Assembly: GCA_949752795.1 (NCBI GenBank)
Contig: OX457068.1
Span: forward strand, 56,634,516-56,698,515
Length of the DNA stretch: 64,000 nucleotides
Source of the DNA: Hyperoodon ampullatus
Lineage: Eukaryota; Chordata; Mammalia; Artiodactyla; Ziphiidae
Direction of reading: 5' to 3'
The notes under the pieces: model-generated
Told to the model about the DNA's origin: nothing
Databases searched by the model: none
Seen by the model: the letters and a program-made list of their open reading frames with translations, nothing else
Shown here: one piece after another, positions 34,101 through 45,189 of the stretch
Layout of the letters: the number at the start of each line of letters is the position of its first letter
How positions within the stretch are numbered: the first letter of the stretch is position 1
Position numbers and translations under genes: made by a program

Positions 34101-34992
34101 ATGAAAACATAGGTAGAACAGTCTATGACATAAATCACAGGAAGATCCTTTTTGACCCACCTCCTAGAGAAATGGAAATAAAAACAAAAATAAACAAACG
34201 GGACCTAATGAAACTTAAAAGTTTTTGCACAGTGTAGGAAACCATAAACAAGACAAAAATAGAACCCTCAGATTGGGAGAACATATTTGCAAATGAAGCA
34301 ACAGACAAAGGATTAATCTCCAAAATTTATAAGCAGCTCATGCAGCTGAATATCAAAAAAAAACAAGTAATCCAATTCAAAAATGGGCAGAAGACCTAAA
34401 TAGACATTTCTCCAAAGAAGACATACAGATTGCCAACAAACACATGAAAGAATGCTCAGCATCATTAATCATTAGAGAAATGCAAATCAAAACTACAATG
34501 AGATATTATCTCACACCAGTCAGAAAGGCCATCACCAAAAAATCTGGAAACAATAAATGCTGGAGAGGGTGTGGAGAAAAGGGAACCCTCTTGTACTGTT
34601 GCTGGGAATGTAAATTGATACAGCCACTATGGAGAACAGCATGGAGGTTCCTTAAAAAACTACAAATAGAACTACCATATGACCCAACAATACCACTACT
34701 GGGCATATACCCTGAGAAAGCCATAATTCAAAAAAAGTCATGTACCAAATTGTTCACTCTAGCTCTATTTACAATAGCCAGGCCATGGAAGCCACCTAAG
34801 TGTGCATCATTGGAAGAATAGATAAAGAAGATGTGCCACATATATACAATGGAATATTACTCAGCCATTAAAGGAAATGAAACTGAGTTACTTGTAGTGA
34901 GGTGGATGAACCTAGAGTCTGTGATACAGAGTGAAGTAAGTCAGAAAGAGAAAAACAAATACCATATGCTAACACGTATATATGGAATCTAA
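31174..34992 (+). pseudogene. L1 ORF2 remnant (endonuclease-reverse transcriptase)
   Basis: ORF2p nicks target DNA and reverse-transcribes L1 and SINE RNA. The start ATG at 31174 and the terminal TAA at 34990-34992 span about 1273 codons, a normal L1 length. Domains in order: AP-type endonuclease (about 31174-31900, with KAGVAILISDKIDFKIK at about 31380-31430), reverse transcriptase (about 32600-33500, with the FADD catalytic block preserved at 33271-33282), and the C-terminal Cys-rich segment at 34558-34611. The reading phase changes several times (open parts at 32231-32641, 32778-33281, 33515-33865, 34007-34237 and 34444-34821), and stops are frequent, for example at 33358-33360. In the C-terminal CX3CX7HX4C motif the His is replaced by Tyr (34594-34596). 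It is inactive. Confidence 0.92.
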
Positions 34993-35272
34993 GATAAAAA
35001 CAAAATAAAACAAACAAACAAACAAAAAAGTCATGAAGAACTTGGGGTAAGACGGGAATAAAGACACAGACCTACTAGAGAATGGGCTTGAGGATATGGG
35101 GAGAGGAAAAGTAAGCTGTGACAAAGTGATAGAGTGTCATGGACATCTATACACTACCAGACGTAAAATAGAGAGCTAGTGGGAAGCAACCACATAACAC
35201 AGGGACATCAGCTAGGTGCTTTGTGACCACCTAGAGAGGTGGAATAGGGAGCGTCAGAGGGAGGGAGATGCA

Positions 35273-36091
35273 AGAAATACATCAGAAAAGGATTTTAAGA
35301 CATATATATGGAAAAATGATCATGATATAAATACATAATTATTTCTATTCAAATACATACAGAGATTGAGAGCAAAAATTTACCAATTAATTTCTTTGGC
35401 TTTTAGGTTATGGAGTATGTTTGCTGCTTCTTTCTATTGTTTTCTACATTTTCAGATTGTTTACTTTGAACATACATTGTTTTTATATCAGAACAAAGAT
35501 GTGTTCATTTTTTTAACCTTTACCAGTATGTGAATATGTGAATGTGCATGTGTTTGTTTATTTGTGTACAGAGGGAGGGAGGGATAGAGGGAGAGAGGGA
35601 CCCTCTCCTTATTAGTTCAGGCCAAACTACATAATCTCTTAAAGGCAGCAAGTTCCAGGAAGTGCTGGCCACAGGATTTGAGGAATGAAGACAGTGACAT
35701 GTCATCCTGTAGAAGAATGTTGGAAACAAAGATCTTTGAACGCTGGAGAACTTTACACTCTAGTGTTTTCTTTTCTCTCAGGCTTGTCTACCATTTTTTC
35801 CCAGTGGATATTCAGTATATTTTCCCATACATAAAAAAGAATACTAACTAATTTTACATTTGTATTTTATGACATATTTCTAGTATCTTTAGCATTTTAT
35901 TATAACTTTGAATTTTTTCAATGCATGATTTTAAAGGATTTGCCACATTCTTAAGTATCATTATATTATATCTTAGGGTTAAGTTGTGTTTTATTTACTT
36001 CCCCAGAAATACATGCTTAGTGTTATGATAGAAATCAATAGATAGCTAAAATATACAGCATGCAATTTAAAGAGTAGACATGTCTATCTTC
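35273..36091. other. Non-genic DNA between two L1 elements
   Basis: No gene. A purine-rich GAGGGA tract lies at about 35570-35602. The sequence just after 35272 is unrelated to L1 3' UTR, which marks the truncation point. Confidence 0.5.
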
Positions 36092-36106
36092 AATATGCAT
36101 AAGCAG

Positions 36107-36320
36107 GGCCTCCCTGGTGGCGCAGTGGTTGAGAGTCCGCCTGCCGATGCAGGGGATATGGGTTCGTGCCCCGGTCTGGGAGGATCCCACATGCCGTGGA
36201 GCGGCTAGGCCCGTGAGCCATGGCCGCTGAGCCTGCGCGTCCAGAGCCTGTGCTCCACAACGGGAGAGGCCACAACAGTGAGAGGCCCGCGTACCGCAAA
36301 AAAAAAAAAAAAAAAAAAAA
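36107..36320 (+). mobile_element. CHR-2-type SINE
   Basis: Full-length SINE with intact A-box and B-box regions and a poly(A) of about 23. The TSD is slightly imperfect: 'caatatgcataagca' at 36091-36105 against 'catatgcataggca' at 36321-36334. It lies between the two L1s and outside both. Confidence 0.95.
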
Positions 36321-36630
36321 CATATGCATAGGCACATATATATATATACATTATTTAATATCTATATGTAAAAACAGCCATATTTAACTTCTTAATTAAT
36401 GAATAGCAGTACTCTTAATAGAGTGGTTATATTTTCCAAATAAAATGTGGGGATTCAAAAATAAGGGCAAAAGGACACACTACAGGGAATTAGACCTGCT
36501 TTGGGAAAATCAAGAAATATATAGAATAAACATGTCCTGTGAGTGGTAGGTTCAGGGGATGCCCTTTCTTCACATAGCTGTAATTCTTCAGTGAAATACA
36601 TTTTGTTCTCCCATTCCAAGATAAGAAAGT

Positions 36631-36633
<3 letters not shown>

Positions 36634-36703
<70 letters not shown>

Positions 36704-36707
36704 TACA

Positions 36708-36766
<59 letters not shown>
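36634..36766. repeat. Long (AT)n microsatellite with a CA interruption
   Basis: About 60 bp of AT, then 'cacacacactacatcta' at about 36695-36711, then about 55 bp more of AT. It lies immediately before the 5' edge of L1 number 2. Confidence 0.95.
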
Positions 36767-36771
<5 letters not shown>

Positions 36772-37331
36772 CTGAAAAGCTTTTAAGATCCTGTCTGGCA
36801 GCTGTTGAAGATATACTTGTGACCAACAGGACAAGCCTTCTGTGTGGGCTTGGTGTTCTCGCCAGGTGTCAGGCTTGGGCCTCTGTGGTGGGGAGAGACA
36901 AGTTCAGAACACTGGACCACCAGAGATCTCCCAGCCCCACATAATATCAATCAATGAGAGCTCTCCCAGAGATCTCTGTCTCAAAGCTAAGACCCAGCTC
37001 CACTCAAAGACCAGCAAGCTCCAATGCTAGACACCCCATGACAAACAACTAGCAAGACAGGAACACAGTCCCACCTATTAGTAGAGAGGCTGCCTAAAAT
37101 CATACTAAGTTCACAGACACCCCACAACACAAACCCCTAATACGGTCCTGCCCACCAGAAAGACAAGATTCAGCCTCATCCACCAGAACACAAGCACCAG
37201 TCACCTCCACAAGGAAGCTTACAAATCCCACAGAACAAAACTTCCCCACTGGGGGAAGACACCAAAAACAATGGGAACTATGAACCAGCAACCTGTGAAA
37301 AGGAGAAACCAGACATAATAAGTTAAGCAAA

Positions 37332-38220
37332 ATTAGAAGACAGAGAAACATGCAACAAATGAAAGAGCAAAGTAAAAACCCATCAGACCAAAGAAATGAA
37401 GAGGAAATAGGCAGTCTACCTGAAGAAGTATTCAGAGTAATGATAGTAAAGATGATACAAACTTTGAGAAATAGAATGGAGAAAATACAAGAAACGTTTA
37501 ACAAGGACCTGGAAAAGCTAAAGAGCAATAAACAGTGATGAACAACACAATAAACAAAATTAAAAATTCTCTAGAAAAAATCAATAGCAGAATAGCTGAG
37601 GCAAAAGAACAGATAAGTGACCTAGAAGACAAAATATTGGAAATAACTAACACAGAGCAAAATAAAGAAAAAAGAATGAAAAGAATTAAGGACAGACTCA
37701 AAGACTTCTGGGGCAACATTAAACACACTAACATTCGAATTATAGGGGTTCCAGAAAAGAAGAGAAAAAGAAAGGGACTGAAAAAATATTTGAAGATATT
37801 ATAGTTGAAAAATTCCCTAATATGGAAAAGGAAATAGTTAATCAAGTCCAGCAAGCACAGAGAATCTCATACAGGAGAAATCCAAAGAGAAACACACCAA
37901 GAAACATATTAATCAAACTATCAAAAATTAAATACAAAGAAAAAATATTAAAAGCAGCAAGGGAAAAACAAATACCATAAATGGGAATCCCCATAATGTT
38001 AACAGCTGATCTTTCAGCAGAAACTCTGCAAGCCAAAAGGGAGTGGCAGGACATATTTAAAGTGATGAAAGGGAAACATCTACAACCAAGATTACTTTAA
38101 CCAGCAAGGATCTCATTCAGATTTGAGGGAGAAATTAAAACCAATACAGACAAGAAAAAGCAAAGAGAATTCAGCTCCACCAAACCAGCTTTACAACAAA
38201 TGCTAAAGGAACTTCTCTAG
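37332..38220 (+). pseudogene. L1 ORF1 remnant in L1 number 2
   Basis: The start codon position carries ATT in place of ATG (37332-37334). An open part from 37350 gives the acidic N terminus (EEEIGSLPEEVFRVMIVKM) and is broken by a frameshift near 37530. The coiled-coil part continues in another phase from 37535 (INSRIAEAKEQISDLEDKIL) to 37804. The family-typical terminal stop is at 38218-38220. The order and size match ORF1 of the neighbouring L1. Confidence 0.88.
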
Positions 38221-40048
38221 TCAGGGAAAACAAGAGAAGGAAGAGACTTACAGAAACAAATGAAAAACAATTAAGAAAATGGGAATAGGAACATACATAT
38301 TGATAATTACCTTAAAAATAAATTGATTAATTGATTAAATGTTCCAACCATAAGACATAGACTGGCTGAATGGATACAAAAACAAGACACATATATATGT
38401 CTTGTAGATACCCACTTCAGGCCAAGGGACACACACAGACAGAGAGTGAGGGGATGGAAAAGATATTCCATGCAAATGGAAATCAAAAGAAAGCTGGAGT
38501 AGCAATTATCATACCGGAAAAAAATGGACTTTAAAATAAAGACAATTACAAGAGACAAAGAAGGACACTACATACTTATGAAGCGATCAATCCAAGAAGA
38601 AGATATTACAATTGTAAATATTTATGCACCCACCTTAGGAGCACCTCAATACATAAGGCAAATACTAACAGCCATAAAAGGGGAAATTGACAGTAACACA
38701 ATAATAGTAGGGAACTTTAACACCTCACTTTCACCAATGGACAGATCATCCAAAATGAACATAAATAAGGAAACAAAAGCTTTAAATGTCACATTAAACA
38801 ATATGGACTTAATTGATATTTATAGGACATCCCATCCAGAAACAACAGAATCCAATTTCTTCTCAAGGGCTCACTGAATATTCTCCAGAATAGATCAAAT
38901 CTTGGATCACAAATCAAGCCCTTGATAAACCTAAGAAAATTGTATCAAGTATCATTTCCGACCACAATGCTATGAGATTAGATATCAATTACAGGAAAAA
39001 AAAGAACTGTAAAAAATACAAACTCATGGAGTCTAAACAATATTCTACTAAATAACAAAGAGATCACTGAAGAAATCAAAGAGGGAATAAAAAAAAACTA
39101 GAAAGAAATGACAATGAAAACAAGAAGACCCAAAACCCATGGGATGTAGCAAAAACAGTTCTAAGAGGGAATCCTACCTCAAGAAACAAGAAACATCTCA
39201 AATAAACAACCTAACCTTGCACCTAAAGCAATTAGAGAAAGAAGAACAAAAACACCCAAAAACTAGCAAAAACAAATCATAAAGATCAGATCAGAAATAC
39301 ATGAAAAAGAAATGAAAAAAACAATAACAAAGATCAGTAAAACTAAAAGCTTGTCCTTTGAGACAATAAACAAAATTGATAAACCATTAGCCAGACTCAT
39401 CAAAAAAAAAAAAAAAGGAAGACTCAAATCAACAGAATTAGAAATGAAAAAGGAGAAGTAACAACTGACAATACAGAAACACAAAGGATCATAAGAGATT
39501 ACTACAAGCAACTATATGCCAATAAAATGGACAACCTGGAAAAAATGGACAAATTCTTGGAAAAGCACAACCTTCCATGACTGAACCAGGAAGAAGTAGA
39601 AAATATAAACAGACCAATCACAAGAACTGAAATTGAAACTGTGACTAAAAATCTTCCAGCAAATAAAAGCCCAGGACCATATGGATTCACAGGCAAATTT
39701 TATCAAACATTTAGAGACGAGCCAACACCTATCCTTCTCAAACTCTTCCAAAATATAGCAGAGGGAGGAACACTCCCAAACTAATTCTATGAGGTGAATA
39801 TCACCCTGATACCAAAACCAGAAAAAGATGTCACACACAAAAAAAAACTATAGGCCAATATCACTGATGAACATAGATGCAAAAATCCTCAGCAAAAAAA
39901 TAGCACACAGAATACAATAGCACATTAAAAGGATATACACAAAGATCAAGTGGGGTTTACTGCAGGAATGCAAGGATTCTTCAGTATACACAAATCAATC
40001 AATGTGATACACCATATTAACAAACTGAAGGCTAAAAACCATATAATC

Positions 40049-40270
40049 GGGCTTCCCTGGTGGCACAGTGGTTGACAGTCTGCCTGCCGATGCAGGGGAC
40101 AAGGGTTTGTGCCCCGGTCCAGGAAGATCCCACATGTCGTGGAGTGGCTAGGCCCATGAGCCATGGCTGCTGAGCCTGTGCATCTGTAGCCTGTGCTCCA
40201 CAACAGGAGAGGCCACAACAGTGAGAGGCCTGTGTACCACAAAAATAAAAATAAACGAACAAACAAAAAC
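40049..40270 (+). mobile_element. CHR-2-type SINE inside L1 ORF2
   Basis: Full SINE with an A-rich tail that has become (AAAT)/(AAAC)-like ('aaaaataaaaataaacgaac'). The TSD is the L1 sequence around 'aaccatataatc' at 40037-40048 and 'aacatatgatc' at 40271-40281. It carries more CpG-decay substitutions than the SINE at 41806, which suggests an earlier insertion. Confidence 0.94.
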
Positions 40271-41805
40271 AACATATGATCATCTCAACAGATGCAGAAA
40301 AATCTTTCAAGAAAAATCAAATATTTATGATAAAATTCCTCCAGAAAGTAGACATAGAGGGAACTTACTTCAACATAATAAGGGCCATATATGATAAACC
40401 CGCAGCCAACATCTTTCTTAATGGTGAAAAGCTGAAACCATTTCCACTAAGATTAGGAACAAGACAAGGTTGCCCACTCTCACTCTTTAATTCAAAATAG
40501 TTTTGGAAGTTTTAGTCACAGCAATCAGAGAAGAAAAAGAAATAAAAGGAGTCCAACTCGGAAAAGAAGAAATAAAACTTTCACTGCTTATGGATGACAT
40601 GATACACTACATAGAGAATCCTAAAGATGCTACCAGAAAACTACAAGAGCTAATCAATGAGTTTGGTAAAGTAGCTGGGTACAAAATTAATGCACATAAA
40701 TCTCTGGCATTCTTATACACTAATGATGAAAAATCTGAAAGAGAAATTAATGAAACACTCTATTTATCACTGCAACAAAAAGAATAAAATACCTAGGAAT
40801 AAACCTACATAAGGAGCCAAAAGACCTGTATGCACAAAACTATAAGACACTGATAAAAGAAATTAAAGATGATACAAACAGATGGAGAAATATACCATGT
40901 TCTTAGATTGGAAGAATCAACATTGTGAAAATGACTATACTACCCAAAGCAATCTACAGATTCAATGCAATCCCTATCAAACTACTAATGGCATTTTTCA
41001 GAGCTAGAACAATTTGTATGGTAACACAAAAGACCCCGAATAGCCAAAGCAATCTTGAGAAAGAAAAATGGAACTGGAGTAAACAGGCTCCCAGACTTCT
41101 GACTATACTACAAACCTACAGTAATCAAGACAATATGGTACTGGCCAAAAAACAGAAATATAGATCAATTGTACAGGATAGAAAGCCCAGAGATAAACCC
41201 ACACACACATGGTCACATAATCTTTGATAAAGGAGGCAAGAATATACAATGCAGAAAAGACAGCCCCTTCAATAAGTGGTTCTGGGAAAACTGGACAGCT
41301 CCATGTAAAAGAATGAAATTAGAACACTCCCTAAAACCATACACAAAAATAAACTCCAGATGGATTAAAGACCTAAATGTAAGGCCAGACACTATAAAAG
41401 TCTTAGAAGAAAGGATAGGCAGAACACTCTGACATAAATCACAGCAAGATCCTTTTTTTTGACCCACCTCTTTGACAAATGCAAATAAAAACAAAAATAA
41501 ACAAATGGGACCTAATGAACTTAAAAGCTTTCACACAGCAAAGGAAACCATAAATAAGATGAAAAGACAACCCTCACTATTAGAGAAAATATTTGCAAAT
41601 GAAGCAACCGAGAAAGGGTTAAACTTCAAAATATACAAGCAGCTCGTGCATCTCAAAAACAACAACAAAAAAACCATTCCAAAAATGGGCAGAAGACCTA
41701 AATAGACATTTATCCAAAGAAGATATACAGATTGTCAACAAACACATGAAAGGATGTTCAACATCATTAATCATTTGAGAAATGCAAATCAAAACTACAA
41801 TGAGG

Positions 41806-42012
41806 GGCTTCCCTGGTGGCGCAGTGGTTGAGAGTCCGCCTGCCGATGCAGGGGACACAGGTTCGTGCCCCGGTCCGGGAAGATCCCACATGCCGCGGAG
41901 CGGCTGGGCCCGTGAGCCATGGCCGCTGAGCCTGAGCGTCCGGAGCCTGTGCTCTGCAACGGGGGAGACCACAACAGTGAGAGGCCTGCGTATCGAAAAA
42001 AAAAAAAAAAAA
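41806..42012 (+). mobile_element. CHR-2-type SINE inside L1 ORF2 3' part
   Basis: Full SINE with a poly(A) of about 17. The 15-bp TSD is aaaactacaatgagg at 41791-41805 and aaagctacaatgagg at 42013-42027. Few departures from the other intact copies; likely younger than the one at 40049. Confidence 0.96.
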
Positions 42013-43184
42013 AAAGCTACAATGAGGTATCACCTCACACCAGTCAGAATGGCCGTCATCAAAAAAATCTATAAATGATACATGTTGGAGACGGTGTGGA
42101 GAGAAGGGAACCCTCTTGCACTGTTGGTGGGAATGTAAATTGATACAGCCACTATGGAGAACAGTATGGAGGTTCCTTAGAAACTAAAAATAGAGCTACC
42201 ATAAGACCCAGCAATCCCACTATTGGGCATAAACCATAATTCAAAAAGAGACATGTACCACAATGTTCATTGCAGCACTATTTATAATAGCCAGAAAATG
42301 GAAGCAATCTAAGTGTCTATAGACAGATGAATGGATAAAGAAGATGTGGCACATATATAAAATGGAATATTACTCAGCCATAAAAAGAAATGAAACTGAT
42401 TTATTTGTCGTGAGATGGATGGGCGTAGAGACTGTCATACAGAATGAAGTAAGTCAGAAAGAATAAAAAAAATACAATATGCTAACACATATATATGGAA
42501 TCTAAAAAAAAAAAAAAAAGAATGGTTCTGAAGAACCTAGGGGCAGGACCGGAATAAAGACGCAGATGTAGAGAATGGACTTGAGGACGCAGGGTGGGGG
42601 AAGGGTAAACTGGGACGAAGTGAGAGAGTGGCCTTGACATATATACACTACCAAATGTAAAATAAATAGCTAGTGGGAAGCAGCTGTATAGCACAGGGAG
42701 ATCAGTTAGGTGCTTTGTGACAATGTAGATGGGTGGGATAGGGAGGGTGGAAGGGACACACAAGAACGAGGTGATATGGGAATATATGTATACATATAGC
42801 TGATTCAGTTTGTTATACAGTAGCAACTAACACAACACTGTAAAGCAATTATACTCCAATAAAGATGTTAAAAAAAGAAAAAAATATATATAATACTATA
42901 GCTCCAATTTTTTACCATGGTTGGTTTCATAACTAAGCTCTCCTGGTTGTTTCTGCTAAATTGTGTGCTTTTGAACCTGTTTGATCAACAATTTTGATGG
43001 ATTATGGCTTGTCTGAAGAAATGTATGATGTACACTATAATATTGCATGGCCAATTGATGTGTGTCCTATGGTAATGTAAGAAGTCAACAAAAAGTCTGA
43101 CCACAATTGATCACAAACAGTTAAATAAAAGGGACATAATATACATCTTCAAAGTGGAGACTTTAGTTTTAGACTCTTTGAGTT

Positions 43185-43335
43185 CAAATTCTTGCTCTAT
43201 CTGGTACTAGTTATATAATCCTGGTTGTATTATTTAGATACTCTAAGCCTCAGTTCACTTATTTATAAAGTGGAAGTAATAACACCAACTTTATATAGTT
43301 AATGTAAGGATCAGATAGCATAATTTGTTTAAAAT
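43185..43335 (+). repeat. MIR SINE relic
   Basis: 'gagttcaaattcttgctctat', then 'ctctaagcctcagttcacttatttataaagtggaagtaata' (about 43239-43280), then 'taatgtaaggatcagatagc', follow the MIR order from tRNA-related part through core to the 3' part. Confidence 0.7.
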
Positions 43336-43339
43336 GCAG

Positions 43340-45040
43340 GACATAGGGCCTGGAGTAGAAAAACACCCCAAACATTTTTATTTTGGTTGTTGTGATGGTG
43401 TAATTTTCTGTATATGCAGCCAAACTGGTATTGCATAGATACTGTTTTGAAGTGAAATTTTAAGAATTAAAAATTAAGAATTAAGAATTAAAAATCTCAA
43501 AAAGATCTCATCAGAGTCATGTGATAAATTAAAATCCAATTAACTTGCAAACATTTCCTTAAAAATTTAATTTGTAAAATTTGAATATGAACCGACCAAA
43601 ACACTGAATATTAGAAAAAAACTTTCAAGTAATGGCTCTAGGTAGAATTCTTGCCTTATTGATAAGCAAAAGTATTGCCCCATGACAGTACTTTCATGGT
43701 CTGTCCTTATTTATCCTGAATATTAAACATTATATTGGGATATGCATTTAGCTTAAATTTGAATGTTTTTCCCTTCTTGGTAAGCATATGCATCTCATGG
43801 GTATTATTATTTTCCAGTGTACTGCAGTAACTTGTGGCCAGAATTCATAACTGACTGTTGGGAAGCTTCTTTCCTCTTGCTGTTAACGTTTATTGAGAGT
43901 CTATCATGTGTAGAATTCAGCACCTATTTTTTTCCATTTGCCCTTTTTAAAAATTCAATACCACCCTGAGGTGCATGTGTTGTTTATTTCCTTTCCTTTG
44001 GACCCTTCCTGATCAACTGACCTTGACAGTGAAATTCCTATCCAGGCATTGAGATGTTCATCTGAATTGAAGTTTGATGTTCACCCATCACTTCCCTGTA
44101 GGCAATGACAGCCTCAAACTTTCATCTGCCAGTTCATCCTTCCTCCTCACAGACACAAGCAGATTAGCATATCTCCAAGAGGCTGATGTCTTTAGTTGCT
44201 GAAGCCACTCAATACTTATTACCTGACAGTGTTTTAAAGTGAGACTTATTTATTTATTTTCAAATGCTACCTGATAGGATATCTTCAGGAGTTACATGTG
44301 CCATTTTTGAGGGGGACCCTGGGGGACTAGCTCTTGGCTTCTTGGGTCACCTGAGGCTGTCAAGACTTACCGAGTGTAATTTGGTGGTAGCCCTTCTCCC
44401 CCTTTAGACTCCAAGTTCAGATCCAGATTACTCTGTAAAAAGTTATATGAGCTATAGGGAGTGATATGACAGTAGTTGGGGGCTGTCATTGAGGAGCTCT
44501 AACAATGTGAAATTTTGGTCCTAAATGATATAAAGTGTCTGTCTACACAGACTTAAATCTCAGGACAATTGTCCTTCTTCATTTCTTTGTGACAGTCTTG
44601 GCATCATCAGCAGAGCGTGTCACTCTAGCAACTTCTGCCATTTTGTTGTGGTGATTGTGAATTGATGCTTGACACTGATAAGGTCTAATTTCCCAGCGGA
44701 CATTGGGAAGGGTCGGACTGTGGTGTGGATCACTGTTCTTGCACACATACACATGGGCTATTTATATCATTGTCCTCTCTGTTTACACTACAGGAAGCAG
44801 TTGTTTTCTGTGTGTCTGTGTGTATGTGTGTGTGTATGTCTGAAAATTCAAATATGTGTTTTTGTTACTCTCTTTTATTTCAGGCCAGAAATAATATCAT
44901 GTTAATATTGAACAACAATGGGGCAGGTTGGGCCAAGAACTCCAGACTGGAGAAAGTAAATAGGCTGGCAAGTGAAAATCAGATCTATAGCTCTAGAGCA
45001 CCCGTAGTTTACAAATCATTCTCATTTGATTTTCATAACA
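43340..45040. other. Non-genic DNA with small simple repeats
   Basis: No gene is supported. A (TTAAGAA)-like short tandem repeat lies at about 43461-43498 and an interrupted (TG)n at 44810-44842. The 116-codon frame at 44725-45075 runs through the TG tract (a Val-Cys run) and is not credible as a gene. Confidence 0.5.
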
Positions 45041-45044
45041 CCAC

Positions 45045-45185
45045 TTTGAGGTATATAAGAAATAGGATGTTGTAATCAGTCCCATATTTCAGATGAGGAA
45101 GGTGAAGATTAGAGAGATTTGGTCACATGCTGTAGAGATGTGATGGAACATGGATACAGAACTAGCATTTTCTGATTCTTACATT
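45045..45185 (-). repeat. MIR SINE relic
   Basis: 'cagatgaggaaggtgaagattagagagatttggtcacatgct' (about 45091-45132) is the reverse complement pattern of the MIR core including the 'gtgtgacc' block. Confidence 0.6.
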
Positions 45186-45189
45186 CATG

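Larger units (their letters stand above)
28241..35272 (+). mobile_element. L1 LINE number 1, full 5' end, 3' terminus missing
   Basis: A 7-kb L1 in plus orientation: 5' UTR (28241-30222), ORF1 remnant, 58-bp inter-ORF spacer, ORF2 remnant, and about 280 bp of 3' UTR. The 5' edge 'ggggaattaatggagatggt' corresponds to the usual L1 start. The 3' UTR matches the copy at 42.5-42.9 kb until about 35272, then similarity stops abruptly. The last ~100 bp and the poly(A) are absent, and no convincing TSD can be found. Both ORFs have stops and frameshifts, so it cannot move. Confidence 0.93.
38279..42505 (+). pseudogene. L1 ORF2 remnant in L1 number 2, twice interrupted
   Basis: It runs from the start ATG at 38279 to the terminal TAA at 42503-42505. 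The endonuclease domain is open over 38524-38877; there the conserved GDFN block of AP-type endonucleases reads GNFN (38710-38721), losing a catalytic Asp. The reverse transcriptase part is open at 40276-40500 and 40503-40787, where the FADD block reads LMDD (40587-40598). The C-terminal Cys/His motif survives (C at 42083 and 42095, H at 42119, C at 42134). CHR-2 SINEs split the frame at 40049 and 41806. Frameshifts elsewhere show it was dead regardless of those insertions. Confidence 0.9.
36790..42878 (+). mobile_element. L1 LINE number 2, 5'-truncated, with two SINE insertions
   Basis: Similarity to L1 number 1 is clear from about 36850, near the end of the 5' UTR ('gtgtcaggcttgggcctctg' parallels 'gagtcagtgctgtgcctctg' in number 1). 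It continues through ORF1, ORF2 and a complete 3' UTR ending 'ccaataaagatgttaaaaaa' at 42858-42878. The 5' limit between 36770 and 36850 is uncertain because the preceding sequence is an AT microsatellite plus about 80 bp with no clear counterpart. CHR-2 SINEs sit in ORF2 at 40049-40270 and 41806-42012. Without them it is about 5.6 kb. All coding parts are broken. Confidence 0.92.

Noticed and set aside
36455..36826. 123-codon minus-strand ORF with Tyr-Ile repeats
   Set aside because: It is the translation of an (AT)n microsatellite.
44725..45075. 116-codon plus-strand ORF
   Set aside because: It passes through an interrupted TG repeat, giving a Val-Cys run, and has no domain.
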